Shown: positions 7,620 to 13,449, counted from the stretch's first letter. The stretch: 13,462 nt of DNA from Gammaproteobacteria bacterium (GCA_022822245.1 JAJECB010000155.1:1-13462), one strand, 5' to 3'. Notes: generated by a model from the sequence alone, not told the origin. Made by a program: numbers and translations.

Positions 7620-8021
7620 CTAGAAGGGGAAGTCGTCTTCGAAGTCGTCGGAGTCGGTCGCCGGCGCCGGGGCGCTCGCGCCGTTGCCGTTCGTGGAGCC
7701 GAGGAAGATCACGTCGTTCGCGATCACCTCGGTCACGTAGCGGGTGACGCCCTGGTCGTCCCAGGACCGCGTGCGCAGCCGACCCTGGAAGAAGGCCGGG
7801 GAACCCTTCTTGAGGTACTTGGCGACGTTCTCCGCGAGCTTGCCGAACACCACGGCGCGGTGCCATTCGGTCGTCTCGACACGCTCGCCGCTCGAACGGC
7901 TGGTGTAGGCGAAGTTGGTCGCGAGCCGCACGTTGGCGACCGTGGTGCCACCGTTTGTGGTGCGAACTTCGGGGTCGGCTCCGAGGTTGCCGATGAGCTG
8001 AACCTGATTCAATCCACGCAT
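7620..8021 (-). CDS. ssb: Single-stranded DNA-binding protein SSB
   Basis: A 133-residue SSB with the usual OB fold at 1-110: start [20 protein letters not shown], then [23 protein letters not shown], then the GRLRTRSW strand. A short Gly/Ala/Pro linker (111-122) leads to the acidic tip DDFEDDFPF, the contact site for repair and replication proteins. Length is at the short end for bacterial SSB because the linker is brief. AGGAG lies 7 bases before ATG 8021. In F- and IncN-type plasmids an ssb in the leading region coats incoming single strands and, with partners such as PsiB, damps the SOS response; that is known biology of the group. No psiB-like gene is recognisable here. It has its own leader copy (8088-8109) and strong terminator T2. 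Confidence 0.97.
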   Translation of the reverse strand: MRGLNQVQLIGNLGADPEVRTTNGGTTVANVRLATNFAYTSRSSGERVETTEWHRAVVFGKLAENVAKYLKKGSPAFFQGRLRTRSWDDQGVTRYVTEVIANDVIFLGSTNGNGASAPAPATDSDDFEDDFPF

Positions 8022-8087
8022 TGTCCGTCTCCTGATAAGGCAAATGGGTTGAGGAGTCGCCGACGTGGTGTTCGACGGACTCAACGT

Positions 8088-8109
8088 GGATCGCTCTCTA
8101 CTCACTTCA
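8088..8109 (-). promoter_or_regulatory. Leader motif copy 3 (upstream of ssb, most diverged)
   Basis: Minus strand reads TGAAGTGAGTAGAGAGCGAT then CC. It fits the shared consensus less well (GAAG for CAAG, GAG for AAG) but keeps the AGAGAGCG block seen in copy 1. It begins 87 bases before the ssb ATG, giving the longest leader of the set. Confidence 0.45.
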
Positions 8110-8170
8110 GGGCCGGGAGCGAGGCAGGAAGGGGCAAGGGCCAGGCACGCCGCACAGGGGCGCTGGGACA

Positions 8171-8205
8171 AGAAAATGGGTGGACCAGCGGGGCCGGGCC
8201 ACCCA
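8171..8205 (-). terminator. Rho-independent terminator (T3)
   Basis: Minus strand: 7-bp stem TGGGTGG / CCACCCA, extended by two G-C pairs beyond one mismatch, then TTTTCTT. It lies 30 bases after the stop of the gene at 8236-8472. The CCCAGCGCCCC stretch that follows also follows T2. Confidence 0.7.
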
Positions 8206-8235
8206 GTGGGCGAAGGAGGTGTGCGGTGGAGGGGG

Positions 8236-8472
8236 CTAGGCGGTTGCCGAGCCCGGACGATCCTCGATGTAGAGGTAGTGTCCGTCGGGAAAGGGTTGGG
8301 CCGAACTGCCAAGCTCGATGAGAGCGTCGAAGAGGGTGTCGAAATCCGGGTAGGCACCATGGCAGGCGACGTAGGAGCGTGACTCGACGCGGTCGGGGTG
8401 GGTGGGATCAGGGCCGAAGACGATGTAGCGGTTGAGGAACAGGGGCGAGGATTCGGCGGTGGGTGGGGGCAT
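8236..8472 (-). CDS. Unknown small protein (78 aa)
   Basis: Not recognised. The 78-residue product starts [20 protein letters not shown] and contains a short helix ([12 protein letters not shown]) followed by a strand (HYLYIED); no membrane segment, one Cys. ATG 8472 is preferred because AGGAG sits 7 bases upstream; the frame stays open further upstream into the tail of the next gene, where it is a shadow. The gap to the upstream stop is 40 bases and holds a leader copy (8500-8520) that overlaps the upstream stop codon, so this gene may be transcribed both alone and with its neighbour. T3 follows. Its mean size and cassette arrangement match the other unknown leading-region genes. Confidence 0.75.
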   Translation of the reverse strand: MPPPTAESSPLFLNRYIVFGPDPTHPDRVESRSYVACHGAYPDFDTLFDALIELGSSAQPFPDGHYLYIEDRPGSATA

Positions 8473-8499
8473 GGGCAGGCTCCTGGCGGGTTCGTGACC

Positions 8500-8520
8500 G
8501 GAGGGTCTGTGCTTACTTGC
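8500..8520 (-). promoter_or_regulatory. Leader motif copy 4
   Basis: Minus strand reads GCAAGTAAGCACAGACCCTC then C. It begins 47 bases before ATG 8472 and overlaps the AAG-TAA end of the gene at 8513-9211. It is very similar to the radC-gene copy (CAAGTAAG-ACAGA). Confidence 0.65.
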
Positions 8521-9211
8521 GGGCGCCGACGACGAGGCGCAGTCGGGGCTTCGGCCGGGCGCACGGTGGGGGAGTGGGGAGGGCACGAGCCGGCTCGAGG
8601 TCGTGGTGCTCGGGGTTGTCCCGGACTTCCCCGCCAAGGAGCCAGATCATGCGATCGATGTTCTGGTCGTGGTCCAGGAGCTCCTCCGATGACCAGGCGC
8701 CGTGGCGTTGAAGGTGCGCGCGTATGTCGGGGGAGGCGACGACGCGGTAGCGCGAGCGCACGTAGGCAACGGCGGCGGAAGCATCGCCGGGAGCGGCGCA
8801 GTCTCGGAGATCGGTGAGGAGCTCGCGCTCGTCGTCATCGAGCGCTATGTCGAAGGCGCTGAAGCCGTCGCGCAGGTAGAGGTCGATGGGCGGTTCGGAG
8901 CAAGAATCGCGCAGGATGGCGTCCGCGTAGTGGTCGCAATAGAGAGCGAGAGGGGCCGAAGAACTGTCGGAATGCACGTGAGCCTCGAGAAGCTCGACGA
9001 CGTAGCGCAGGCCGTGGGGGGTGAGAGTGTTCTCGAGAAAGGCGCCGCATTCGTGGCAATGCAAGGGGAAGTCGGCGGCGGAGCTGTCGTCGAACGTGGG
9101 GACGGGAGAGTGGGGGAGCTCGAGGGAGCCGTCCGGGGAGAAGCCGGGGAGGGAAGCGGCGCAGTCCTCGCAGTAGGGATCGGAATCATGGGTGTAGAAG
9201 GCGACGTGCAT
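8513..9211 (-). CDS. Unknown protein with two CxxC pairs (232 aa)
   Basis: Not assigned to a family. Start [17 protein letters not shown]: a CxxC at C14-C17 and a second at C52-C55 ([14 protein letters not shown]), with flanking histidines, suggest a zinc-ribbon-type site in the first 60 residues. A helical segment ([13 protein letters not shown]) and an acidic stretch ([11 protein letters not shown]) follow. The C-terminal 30 residues are Pro/Arg-rich ([11 protein letters not shown]) and could contact nucleic acid. ATG 9211 has GGAGG 8 bases upstream and a leader copy at 9249-9270. The gene is the longest of the unknown set. An anti-defence or regulatory role is inferred only from the leading-region setting. 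Confidence 0.85.
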   Translation of the reverse strand: MHVAFYTHDSDPYCEDCAASLPGFSPDGSLELPHSPVPTFDDSSAADFPLHCHECGAFLENTLTPHGLRYVVELLEAHVHSDSSSAPLALYCDHYADAILRDSCSEPPIDLYLRDGFSAFDIALDDDERELLTDLRDCAAPGDASAAVAYVRSRYRVVASPDIRAHLQRHGAWSSEELLDHDQNIDRMIWLLGGEVRDNPEHHDLEPARALPTPPPCARPKPRLRLVVGARK

Positions 9212-9248
9212 CGGACAGGCCTCCGCTGTGCGGTGGGTGGGGTCACGG

Positions 9249-9270
9249 GGAAGTGCCTGCCCTTGCTTGC
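9249..9270 (-). promoter_or_regulatory. Leader motif copy 5
   Basis: Minus strand reads GCAAGCAAGGGCAGGCACTT then CC. It begins 58 bases before ATG 9211. Its GGGCAGGC can pair with GCCTGTCC next to the Shine-Dalgarno (9220-9213). Confidence 0.6.
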
Positions 9271-9284
9271 TGAGGGGTGTGGGT

Positions 9285-9554
9285 TCAATGAAGACCGGGT
9301 GCCGGGGACAACAGGAAGGACGGGCGCATCGAGCGGGCGACGAGGGCGAGCCACGCGGCGCGGTCGAGGCCGAGGCGGGCGTTGAGGACGTCGCACCGCC
9401 GCTCGGCTTCGTCGAGGGAGTAGGCGACGAGGCCGGTGGGAACGGGGCCGGAGAGCGGCTCGAAGACGAGCTCGATGGCCTGGGGCTCGTCGCTGGGACG
9501 GTAGGAGGGCGAAAAGCAGTAGAGGTGAGCGGGGGGCAGTGTGCCGGTGGTCAT
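9285..9554 (-). CDS. Unknown small protein (89 aa)
   Basis: Not recognised. The 89-residue product starts MTTGTLPPAHLYCFSPSYRP, has a strand-rich first half (AIELVFEPLSG) and a helical second half (SLDEAERRCDVLNARLGLDR, then AAWLALVARSM). No signal or membrane segment. ATG 9554 is chosen because GGAGG lies 6 bases before it; the frame continues upstream only as a shadow of the PP-loop gene. Seventy bases separate it from that gene's stop, with no terminator and no leader motif in between, so the two may be co-transcribed. Confidence 0.75.
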   Translation of the reverse strand: MTTGTLPPAHLYCFSPSYRPSDEPQAIELVFEPLSGPVPTGLVAYSLDEAERRCDVLNARLGLDRAAWLALVARSMRPSFLLSPAPGLH

Positions 9555-9624
9555 GAGGAGCCTCCGGAAAGCGGTGGATCGGGCGCGGCGGCGTGAAGGA
9601 ATCGGAAGCGGGGCGCTGAGGGGG

Positions 9625-10434
9625 CTACGCGGGAATTCCGGTGATCTCCGGAAGGGCGCGGCGCGAGGGGGAGAGGGTGTGGCCGATGCGGCACTCGAGT
9701 GCGACGTAGCGGCGGTAGAGGTCGGGGTTGAGTCGAGCGCCCGTGCGCAGATCGGCCTGGGAGCCCATGATGCAGAAGACGCAGGAGACGCGCGTGGCGC
9801 CACGGGAGTAGGCCCAGTGCGGTTCCTGGCCGGCGGCACGAATGGCGTCGAACACCTCTTCGCTGGTGTGGGCGTGCAGGGGGAGCCAGTCGTACCAGAG
9901 GCGGCCGGCGCGGCTGTTGCGGGGACTCAGGCTCCAGGGCATGCGACGGGCGCGCCCGGGGCTCTCCTCAGCGCGAAGACCCATGGCGCTGACGACGAGG
10001 CCGCGGTGTTCGGGGTGGACCTTCAGGTGGCGGCGGATCTCGCGCTCGATGGGGGTGCGCTTGAAATCGGCAGTGCACCAGCGCCTGGCGGGGTCGGGCC
10101 ACATTCCGCGTTCGGCGACGCGCTCCAGAAGGCTCTTGCCGTGGGCGGTGCGCGCGAGGATGAAGGGCACCTCGACAGGAACGGTGGCGCGGATGTGGGC
10201 GAGGGTGCGGGGCCATTCCATTTCGCCGAGCGGCGCGTGAACGATGAGGAGCTGGTCGCAGGGCACAAGACGCGACACGTGAAGGGTCATGGCCTGGGAG
10301 TCCTTGCCGCCGGAGTGGCTGAGCACGACGAGGGCCCCGCGCTCGATGAGCGAGAAGAAGGTGGAACGGGCCTCGTCGTTGGGGAAGAGGCGTTCCTCGG
10401 GCGGGACCCCGGGAAGCGCGAGGGCGAGTTGCAT
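9625..10434 (-). CDS. PP-loop PAPS-reductase/DndC-like family protein
   Basis: A 269-residue protein of the phosphoadenosine-phosphosulfate reductase family (COG0175 type). Visible: the ATP pyrophosphatase loop SGGKDSQAM at 41-49; RRWCTADFKRTPIE at 117-130, the family's Cys plus basic motif; GLRAEESPGRARR at 152-164; and a CVFC pair at 218-221. C120, C218, C221 and one further Cys (C59 or C248) could bind an iron-sulfur cluster, as in DndC, which is known for DNA phosphorothioation; true CysH enzymes use the same fold for sulfate reduction. On a plasmid without sulfate-assimilation genes, a nucleic-acid modification or defence-related role is more likely (inference). No dndB/D/E-like partners are seen here. 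ATG 10434 has GGAGA 5 bases upstream; the frame extends 10 codons further without support. Confidence 0.88.
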   Translation of the reverse strand: MQLALALPGVPPEERLFPNDEARSTFFSLIERGALVVLSHSGGKDSQAMTLHVSRLVPCDQLLIVHAPLGEMEWPRTLAHIRATVPVEVPFILARTAHGKSLLERVAERGMWPDPARRWCTADFKRTPIEREIRRHLKVHPEHRGLVVSAMGLRAEESPGRARRMPWSLSPRNSRAGRLWYDWLPLHAHTSEEVFDAIRAAGQEPHWAYSRGATRVSCVFCIMGSQADLRTGARLNPDLYRRYVALECRIGHTLSPSRRALPEITGIPA

Positions 10435-10497
10435 GGGAGTCTCCGATAGGGGGCCGTGAGACACGGGCGGCGACGAGCGGCAGGGCGGGTGAGGCGT

Positions 10498-11184
10498 TCA
10501 GAGCCATCCGCGTTCGGCGAAGGACACGCACTCGTTGGCGCCAACGACGACGTGATCGAGGACGCGGACATCGACGAGGGCGAGCGCCTCGGAGAGGCGG
10601 CGGGTGAGGATCCGATCGGCGTGAGAGGGCTCGGGATCGCCGCTCGGGTGGTTGTGGGCGAACACCATCGCGGCGGCGTTGTGCTCGAGCGCGCGTTGGA
10701 CGACGACGCGGGGATGCACGGAAGCGCCGTCTATCGTGCCGCGGAAAAGATCCTCGTAGGCGAGAATGTGATGGCGGTTGTCGAGATAGAGGCAGGCGAA
10801 GAGTTCCTCGCGGTGGTGGCCCAGGCGGGCCATGAACGCCTTGCGGGTGGACGCCGGGCTCTCGAGGGGCTGGCCGCGCTGGAGCTGCTGTGCGATGTAG
10901 CGTCGGCCGAGCTCCAGGCCGAGAGCGAGGTGGCCCAGCGGCTGAGCGCCGTCGCCGTCGAGCTTGACGAGGAGGTGGTAGGGCAGGCCGAGTAGCCGGC
11001 GGAGGCCGCCGTGAGACTGCAGGAGACGCTGGGCACGCGGGAGAGCCGTGCCGGGTGCGTCCGGATCGAGAAAGCACGCCAGCAGCTCCGGATCCGAGAG
11101 CATTTCGGGGTTGAATGCCGTGAGGCTGGGAGCGGTGTGATCGAGGGAAGCGGTGTCGATGAGGCGAAGGGGAAGCTGGGACAT
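10498..11184 (-). CDS. radC: RadC-family JAMM/MPN-domain protein
   Basis: A 228-residue protein with the RadC/DUF2466 MPN domain from about 105 to 228. The metal-binding JAMM signature is intact: H177-N-H179-P-S-G, then D190 eleven residues after H179, with E127 or E128 as the catalytic acid in REELFACLYLD. About the usual length for the family, with a divergent N-terminal helical region in place of a clear helix-hairpin-helix. RadC-like genes are common on mobile elements beside ardC and ssb; their biochemical role is unsettled. ATG 11184 has AGGAG 7 bases upstream, but that site is buried in a hairpin (11187-11211). A leader copy lies at 11211-11231. The 63-base gap to the next gene downstream lacks a terminator, so co-transcription with the PP-loop gene is likely. 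Confidence 0.93.
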   Translation of the reverse strand: MSQLPLRLIDTASLDHTAPSLTAFNPEMLSDPELLACFLDPDAPGTALPRAQRLLQSHGGLRRLLGLPYHLLVKLDGDGAQPLGHLALGLELGRRYIAQQLQRGQPLESPASTRKAFMARLGHHREELFACLYLDNRHHILAYEDLFRGTIDGASVHPRVVVQRALEHNAAAMVFAHNHPSGDPEPSHADRILTRRLSEALALVDVRVLDHVVVGANECVSFAERGWL

Positions 11185-11186
11185 TG

Positions 11187-11211
11187 CGGGGCTCCTGTAC
11201 GAGGCGCCCCG
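11187..11211 (-). promoter_or_regulatory. Hairpin covering the radC-gene ribosome binding site
   Basis: Arms CGGGGC (minus, 11211-11206) and GCCCCG (11192-11187), extended by CCT/AGG after one mismatch, loop CGTAC. The AGGAG lies wholly within the stem, so initiation could be limited by folding. Confidence 0.55.
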
Positions 11212-11231
11212 ACGGCTCTGTCCTTACTTGG
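11211..11231 (-). promoter_or_regulatory. Leader motif copy 6
   Basis: Minus strand reads CCAAGTAAGGACAGAGCCGT then C. The CAAG begins 46 bases before ATG 11184. One of the best matches to the shared consensus, and its 3' end touches the hairpin over the ribosome binding site. Confidence 0.65.
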
Positions 11232-11310
11232 GGGGGAGGGCGCAAGCGCAGGAAGGCAGAGGGGCGGCGCCGGCGCTGGCGGCACCGGCGATCGCGGGGA
11301 GGGGCGGGGC

Positions 11311-12237
11311 TCAAGCAGCGAGCGGGGTGTGCTGCTCGTCTCGGAAGGCGAGGAGGTAGTCGGAGGCCCGGGAGGCGAGGGATGCGGCGCGGAAAATGGC
11401 GTAGTGATCGCGCTTGAGCACGTCGAGCCAGGAATTGATGTAGCTCGCATGTTGGAGCGTCGGTTCGAGACCGAGGGAAGCGCAGAGGTAGGCGGCGCCG
11501 AGCTCGGCCACCAGCTCCTCCCGAGCGTACGCTTCGTCGGCGAAGCGCTTGCCGAACTGGCGGTCCAGGCGATCGGAGTGACCCGTCCAGTGCGTGAGCT
11601 CGTGGAGGAGCGTGCGCAGGTAGTCGAGGGCTTCCGGGAAGGCGCTGAAGGGAGGCATCTGGATGAAGTCGTCGCGCCGGCGGTAGAAGGCCCGATCGCC
11701 GCCATGGCGGATGTCGGCGCCGGTGGCCTGGATGAGACGCGTTGCCTCGTCGGTGAGGTCCTCACCGTTCGGGGGATCGCGGTCGGGCGTCAGGGCTTCC
11801 GGCAGGTCATCGCACTGCGCGACGTTGAAGACCGAGTAGCTCTTCAGCATCGGGATGCTCTGGGCAACGGTGCCCTCGCGCTCGGCGCGTTCGCGTTCGG
11901 CCTTCGGCACGAAACGATCAGCGTAGAAGATCCAGGTGCCCCGTTCGCCGCGGCGCACGTGACCGCCGAGTTTGAGCGCCTGGCGGTAGGTGAGCCATCG
12001 CGAGGAGGGCCAGCCGTTGTCGAACAGGGCGCTCCACAGCAGCAGGATGTTGATGCCGGAGTAGGGCCGGCCCGTGGAGGCGTTGTCAGGCCTCAGAGCC
12101 GACGCGCTCTTGCCCGTGGCGGTCCAGGGGCGGACCCACGGCACGCTGCCGGCCTCGAGGGCTGAGACGACCGATTCGGTCACGTCGCGGTACAGGTTTC
12201 TGCGCGCGCTCGGCGCGCTGCGGCGCTTGGAAGGCAT
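11311..12237 (-). CDS. ardC: ArdC-type antirestriction protein (ssDNA-binding domain plus zinc metallopeptidase)
   Basis: A 308-residue protein with the two-part ArdC architecture. Residues about 10-150 form the ssDNA-binding ArdC-N domain (SVPWVRPW at 31-38, NASTGRPYSGINILLLW at 52-68, GERGTWIFYADRFV at 97-110, YSVFNVAQCDDLP at 134-146). Residues about 160-300 are the metallopeptidase: FIQMPPFSAF at 191-200, the zinc motif HELTH at 212-216, and EELVAELGAAYLC at 240-252, which supplies the third ligand. ArdC of IncW pSa protects incoming single-stranded DNA from restriction; that is the known role of the group. ATG 12237 has GGAGG 7 bases upstream; the frame is open 50 codons further without support. 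Its ribosome site is paired in a long leader hairpin (12245-12323), and a leader copy overlaps that hairpin. Confidence 0.95.
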   Translation of the reverse strand: MPSKRRSAPSARRNLYRDVTESVVSALEAGSVPWVRPWTATGKSASALRPDNASTGRPYSGINILLLWSALFDNGWPSSRWLTYRQALKLGGHVRRGERGTWIFYADRFVPKAERERAEREGTVAQSIPMLKSYSVFNVAQCDDLPEALTPDRDPPNGEDLTDEATRLIQATGADIRHGGDRAFYRRRDDFIQMPPFSAFPEALDYLRTLLHELTHWTGHSDRLDRQFGKRFADEAYAREELVAELGAAYLCASLGLEPTLQHASYINSWLDVLKRDHYAIFRAASLASRASDYLLAFRDEQHTPLAA

Positions 12238-12244
12238 GGGGAAT

Positions 12245-12323
12245 CCTCCGGAAGGCAAGGAGTGAGGACAGGCCCGGGGTTCCGGACCCGGTTCACGCAC
12301 GGGTGCCTTGCCTTCCTTGGAGG
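12245..12323 (-). promoter_or_regulatory. Long structured leader of ardC with ribosome-site-masking stem
   Basis: Plus-strand arm CCTCCGGAAGGCAAGG (12245-12260) pairs with CCTTGCCTTCCTTGGAGG (12306-12323): 16 pairs with a two-base bulge, loop of 45 bases. The loop holds a further ACCCG/CGGGT repeat. The GGAGG ribosome site of ardC forms the base of the stem (12249-12245). Confidence 0.65.
12300..12320 (-). promoter_or_regulatory. Leader motif copy 7
   Basis: Minus strand reads CCAAGGAAGGCAAGGCACCC then G. The CAAG begins 82 bases before ATG 12237. It forms the distal arm of the ardC leader stem. Confidence 0.55.
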
Positions 12324-12397
12324 TGGGGGAGCGTTGGGTGGGCGCGCTCGGGAATGAGGATCTACCGGCGTCGGCAGGACGCAGCACGCCGAGCGCC

Positions 12398-12409
12398 GCG
12401 TCCGGACGC
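12398..12409. repeat. 12-bp perfect palindrome in the divergent gap
   Basis: GCGTCCGGACGC is its own reverse complement. It lies between divergent ardC (start 12237) and the gene at 12484, a natural operator position, but a palindrome of this size is not rare in DNA of this GC content. Confidence 0.35.
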
Positions 12410-12437
12410 TCTAGGGTGGGTAACCAGGTGAGAGGGG

Positions 12438-12471
12438 TATGATGATCCGGGTGTGATGCGGGGGCGCATCA
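12438..12471 (+). promoter_or_regulatory. Possible promoter and operator hairpin of the gene at 12484
   Basis: A -10-like TATGAT (12438-12443) with no good -35 is followed by a perfect 7-bp inverted repeat TGATGCG-GGGG-CGCATCA (12454-12471) directly before the AGGAGG. The repeat could be an operator for autoregulation or an RNA hairpin at the ribosome site. Confidence 0.4.
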
Positions 12472-12483
12472 GGAGGTACGGTG

Positions 12484-12810
12484 ATGGCGAAAGAACAGGA
12501 GATCGTGTGGCCGGAGCACGTAGCGGAACGAGTGGTGCAGAGGATCGAGAGCCTGCAGCCGAAGAAGGTGACGGTGAGGCAGGCGATGTCGGATCTGCAC
12601 CAGGTCATCGTGCGGGCGCTGGAGCGGGGGGTGCCCGAGGCCGATATCCGAGCGGCGCTCGAGGAGCAGGGAATCAAGCTGAACGCCAGGAACTTTCGGC
12701 GCTATCTCGACGAAGGCAAACCTGGGAAAGGGGGCCAAGGAAGTGCCGAAAGAGGCCGACAGGCAGGGCAGGAAATCGACGGAATGGGCCGAAACGGCGG
12801 AGGGGGATAG
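12484..12810 (+). CDS. Small helical, possibly DNA-binding plasmid protein (108 aa)
   Basis: Not firmly recognised. The only confident plus-strand gene of the window. Residues 8-80 are helical: WPEHVAERVVQRIESLQP, then VRQAMSDLHQVIVRALERGV, PEADIRAALEEQGIKLNARN and FRRYLDEG. The pattern (helix, Gly-Val-x-x-x-x-Ile, helix, Gly-Ile, then x-Phe-Arg-Arg-Tyr-Leu) resembles helix-turn-helix segments in plasmid mobilisation and stability proteins such as TraK/MobC types, a comparison from memory only. The tail from 80 is Gly/Lys-rich and disordered. AGGAGG lies 7 bases before ATG 12484; a GTG at 12481 is closer and less likely. An inverted repeat just upstream could be an autoregulatory operator. 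The gene is divergent from the leading-region block, so it is expressed from the opposite strand. Confidence 0.8.
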   Translation: MAKEQEIVWPEHVAERVVQRIESLQPKKVTVRQAMSDLHQVIVRALERGVPEADIRAALEEQGIKLNARNFRRYLDEGKPGKGGQGSAERGRQAGQEIDGMGRNGGGG

Positions 12811-12818
12811 GGCGAGGG

Positions 12819-12844
12819 CGCCCCGGGAAGCGGGTCCCGGGGCG
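12819..12844. terminator. Stem-loop between convergent genes
   Basis: Perfect 10-bp stem CGCCCCGGGA / TCCCGGGGCG with loop AGCGGG. No T-run on either side, so it is either a weak two-way terminator or an mRNA-end stabiliser for the convergent genes at 12484-12810 and 12867-13064. Confidence 0.5.
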
Positions 12845-12866
12845 GCAGAGAGCCAGTGAGCGGGGT

Positions 12867-13064
12867 TTAGACCGGCAGAGGGTCGCCGGTATCGAGAAGG
12901 GGACGCACGAGGAGCCGTGCGGCGGCGATGTCCTTGGGAGGCTCGCCCGCCTCGCCGAGGGCCTCGGCGCACAGGTCCACCAGGTGTTCGTCACCGGCGG
13001 CGCGTGCGCGATGGGAAAGGCAGAGCACCTGGTCGAGGAAGTCGGCTCTGGCCCAGACGTCCAT
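12867..13064 (-). CDS. Unknown small protein (65 aa), coupled to upstream gene
   Basis: Not recognised. The product begins MDVWARADFLDQVLCLSHRA and is mostly helical (AGDEHLVDLCAEALGEAG), with two Cys and a short Pro-containing end. The frame stays open upstream but there it is a shadow of the membrane-protein gene. ATG 13064 starts one base after the TGA of that gene (TGA-C-ATG) and has no Shine-Dalgarno, so it is probably translated by reinitiation. The two genes would make one transcription unit, suggesting related roles. Confidence 0.65.
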   Translation of the reverse strand: MDVWARADFLDQVLCLSHRARAAGDEHLVDLCAEALGEAGEPPKDIAAARLLVRPLLDTGDPLPV

Positions 13065-13065
13065 G

Positions 13066-13449
13066 TCAGGAGCCCGGGGAGGTGGCGGAGGCCTGGACTT
13101 CCTGCATGCCTTCCAGGCGGGATTGGCGCTCGGAGAGGCGCAGAACCTCGCGGCGAAACTCGCCCATTTCACGGCGAAACTCCTCCATGCGAGCATCGAA
13201 CGCCCTGCGGTCGGCAGCGGCCTCGGCCTGGAAGGCCCTGCGGTCGGCATCGGCTCGAGCCTGGGAGGCGTTGAGGTCCTGTGTGATGGCGGCTAGCTGG
13301 TTCGTGAGCAGAATGGTCATCACGCTCGCCATGGCGACGAGCAACACGCCCAAGGCGATGGCCGATGAGAGAATGGCGACGAATTCTGAAGAACGGGAGG
13401 GCCTCTTCTTGGCCGCGGCTTCATGTCCTTCTGCGGGGCGGTCATTCAT
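13066..13449 (-). CDS. Membrane-anchored coiled-coil protein (127 aa)
   Basis: No family assigned. A basic, polar N-terminus (1-22, KKRPSRSS) precedes one hydrophobic segment at about 24-49 (AILSSAIALGVLLVAM then ASVMTILLTN). A charged heptad/hendecad region at 51-116 follows, with the repeated unit ADRRAF at 69-73 and 80-84 and the FRREMGEFRREV end. This looks like a single-pass inner-membrane protein with a long coiled coil, probably oligomeric. The positive N-terminus suggests it stays in the cytoplasm and the coil faces the periplasm, by the positive-inside rule. ATG 13449 is 13 bases from the window edge and no ribosome site is visible. It forms a transcription unit with the 65-residue gene downstream. 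Possible roles include entry exclusion or plasmid maintenance, neither supported directly. Confidence 0.8.
   Translation of the reverse strand: MNDRPAEGHEAAAKKRPSRSSEFVAILSSAIALGVLLVAMASVMTILLTNQLAAITQDLNASQARADADRRAFQAEAAADRRAFDARMEEFRREMGEFRREVLRLSERQSRLEGMQEVQASATSPGS

Noticed and set aside
7279..8043. 254-codon minus-strand frame covering the 71-residue gene and the antisense-like part of ssb
   Set aside because: Only its last 71 codons follow a ribosome site; the rest crosses terminator T2 and reads ssb out of frame.
9968..11314. 448-codon minus-strand frame
   Set aside because: It spans radC and the PP-loop gene in a different frame and reads as Arg/Pro-rich low complexity, while the two real frames carry JAMM and PP-loop motifs.
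7212..12320. Leader copies considered as CRISPR-like or transposon-end repeats
   Set aside because: They are short, imperfect, widely and irregularly spaced, all in one orientation and tied to start codons, with no transposase or cas gene.
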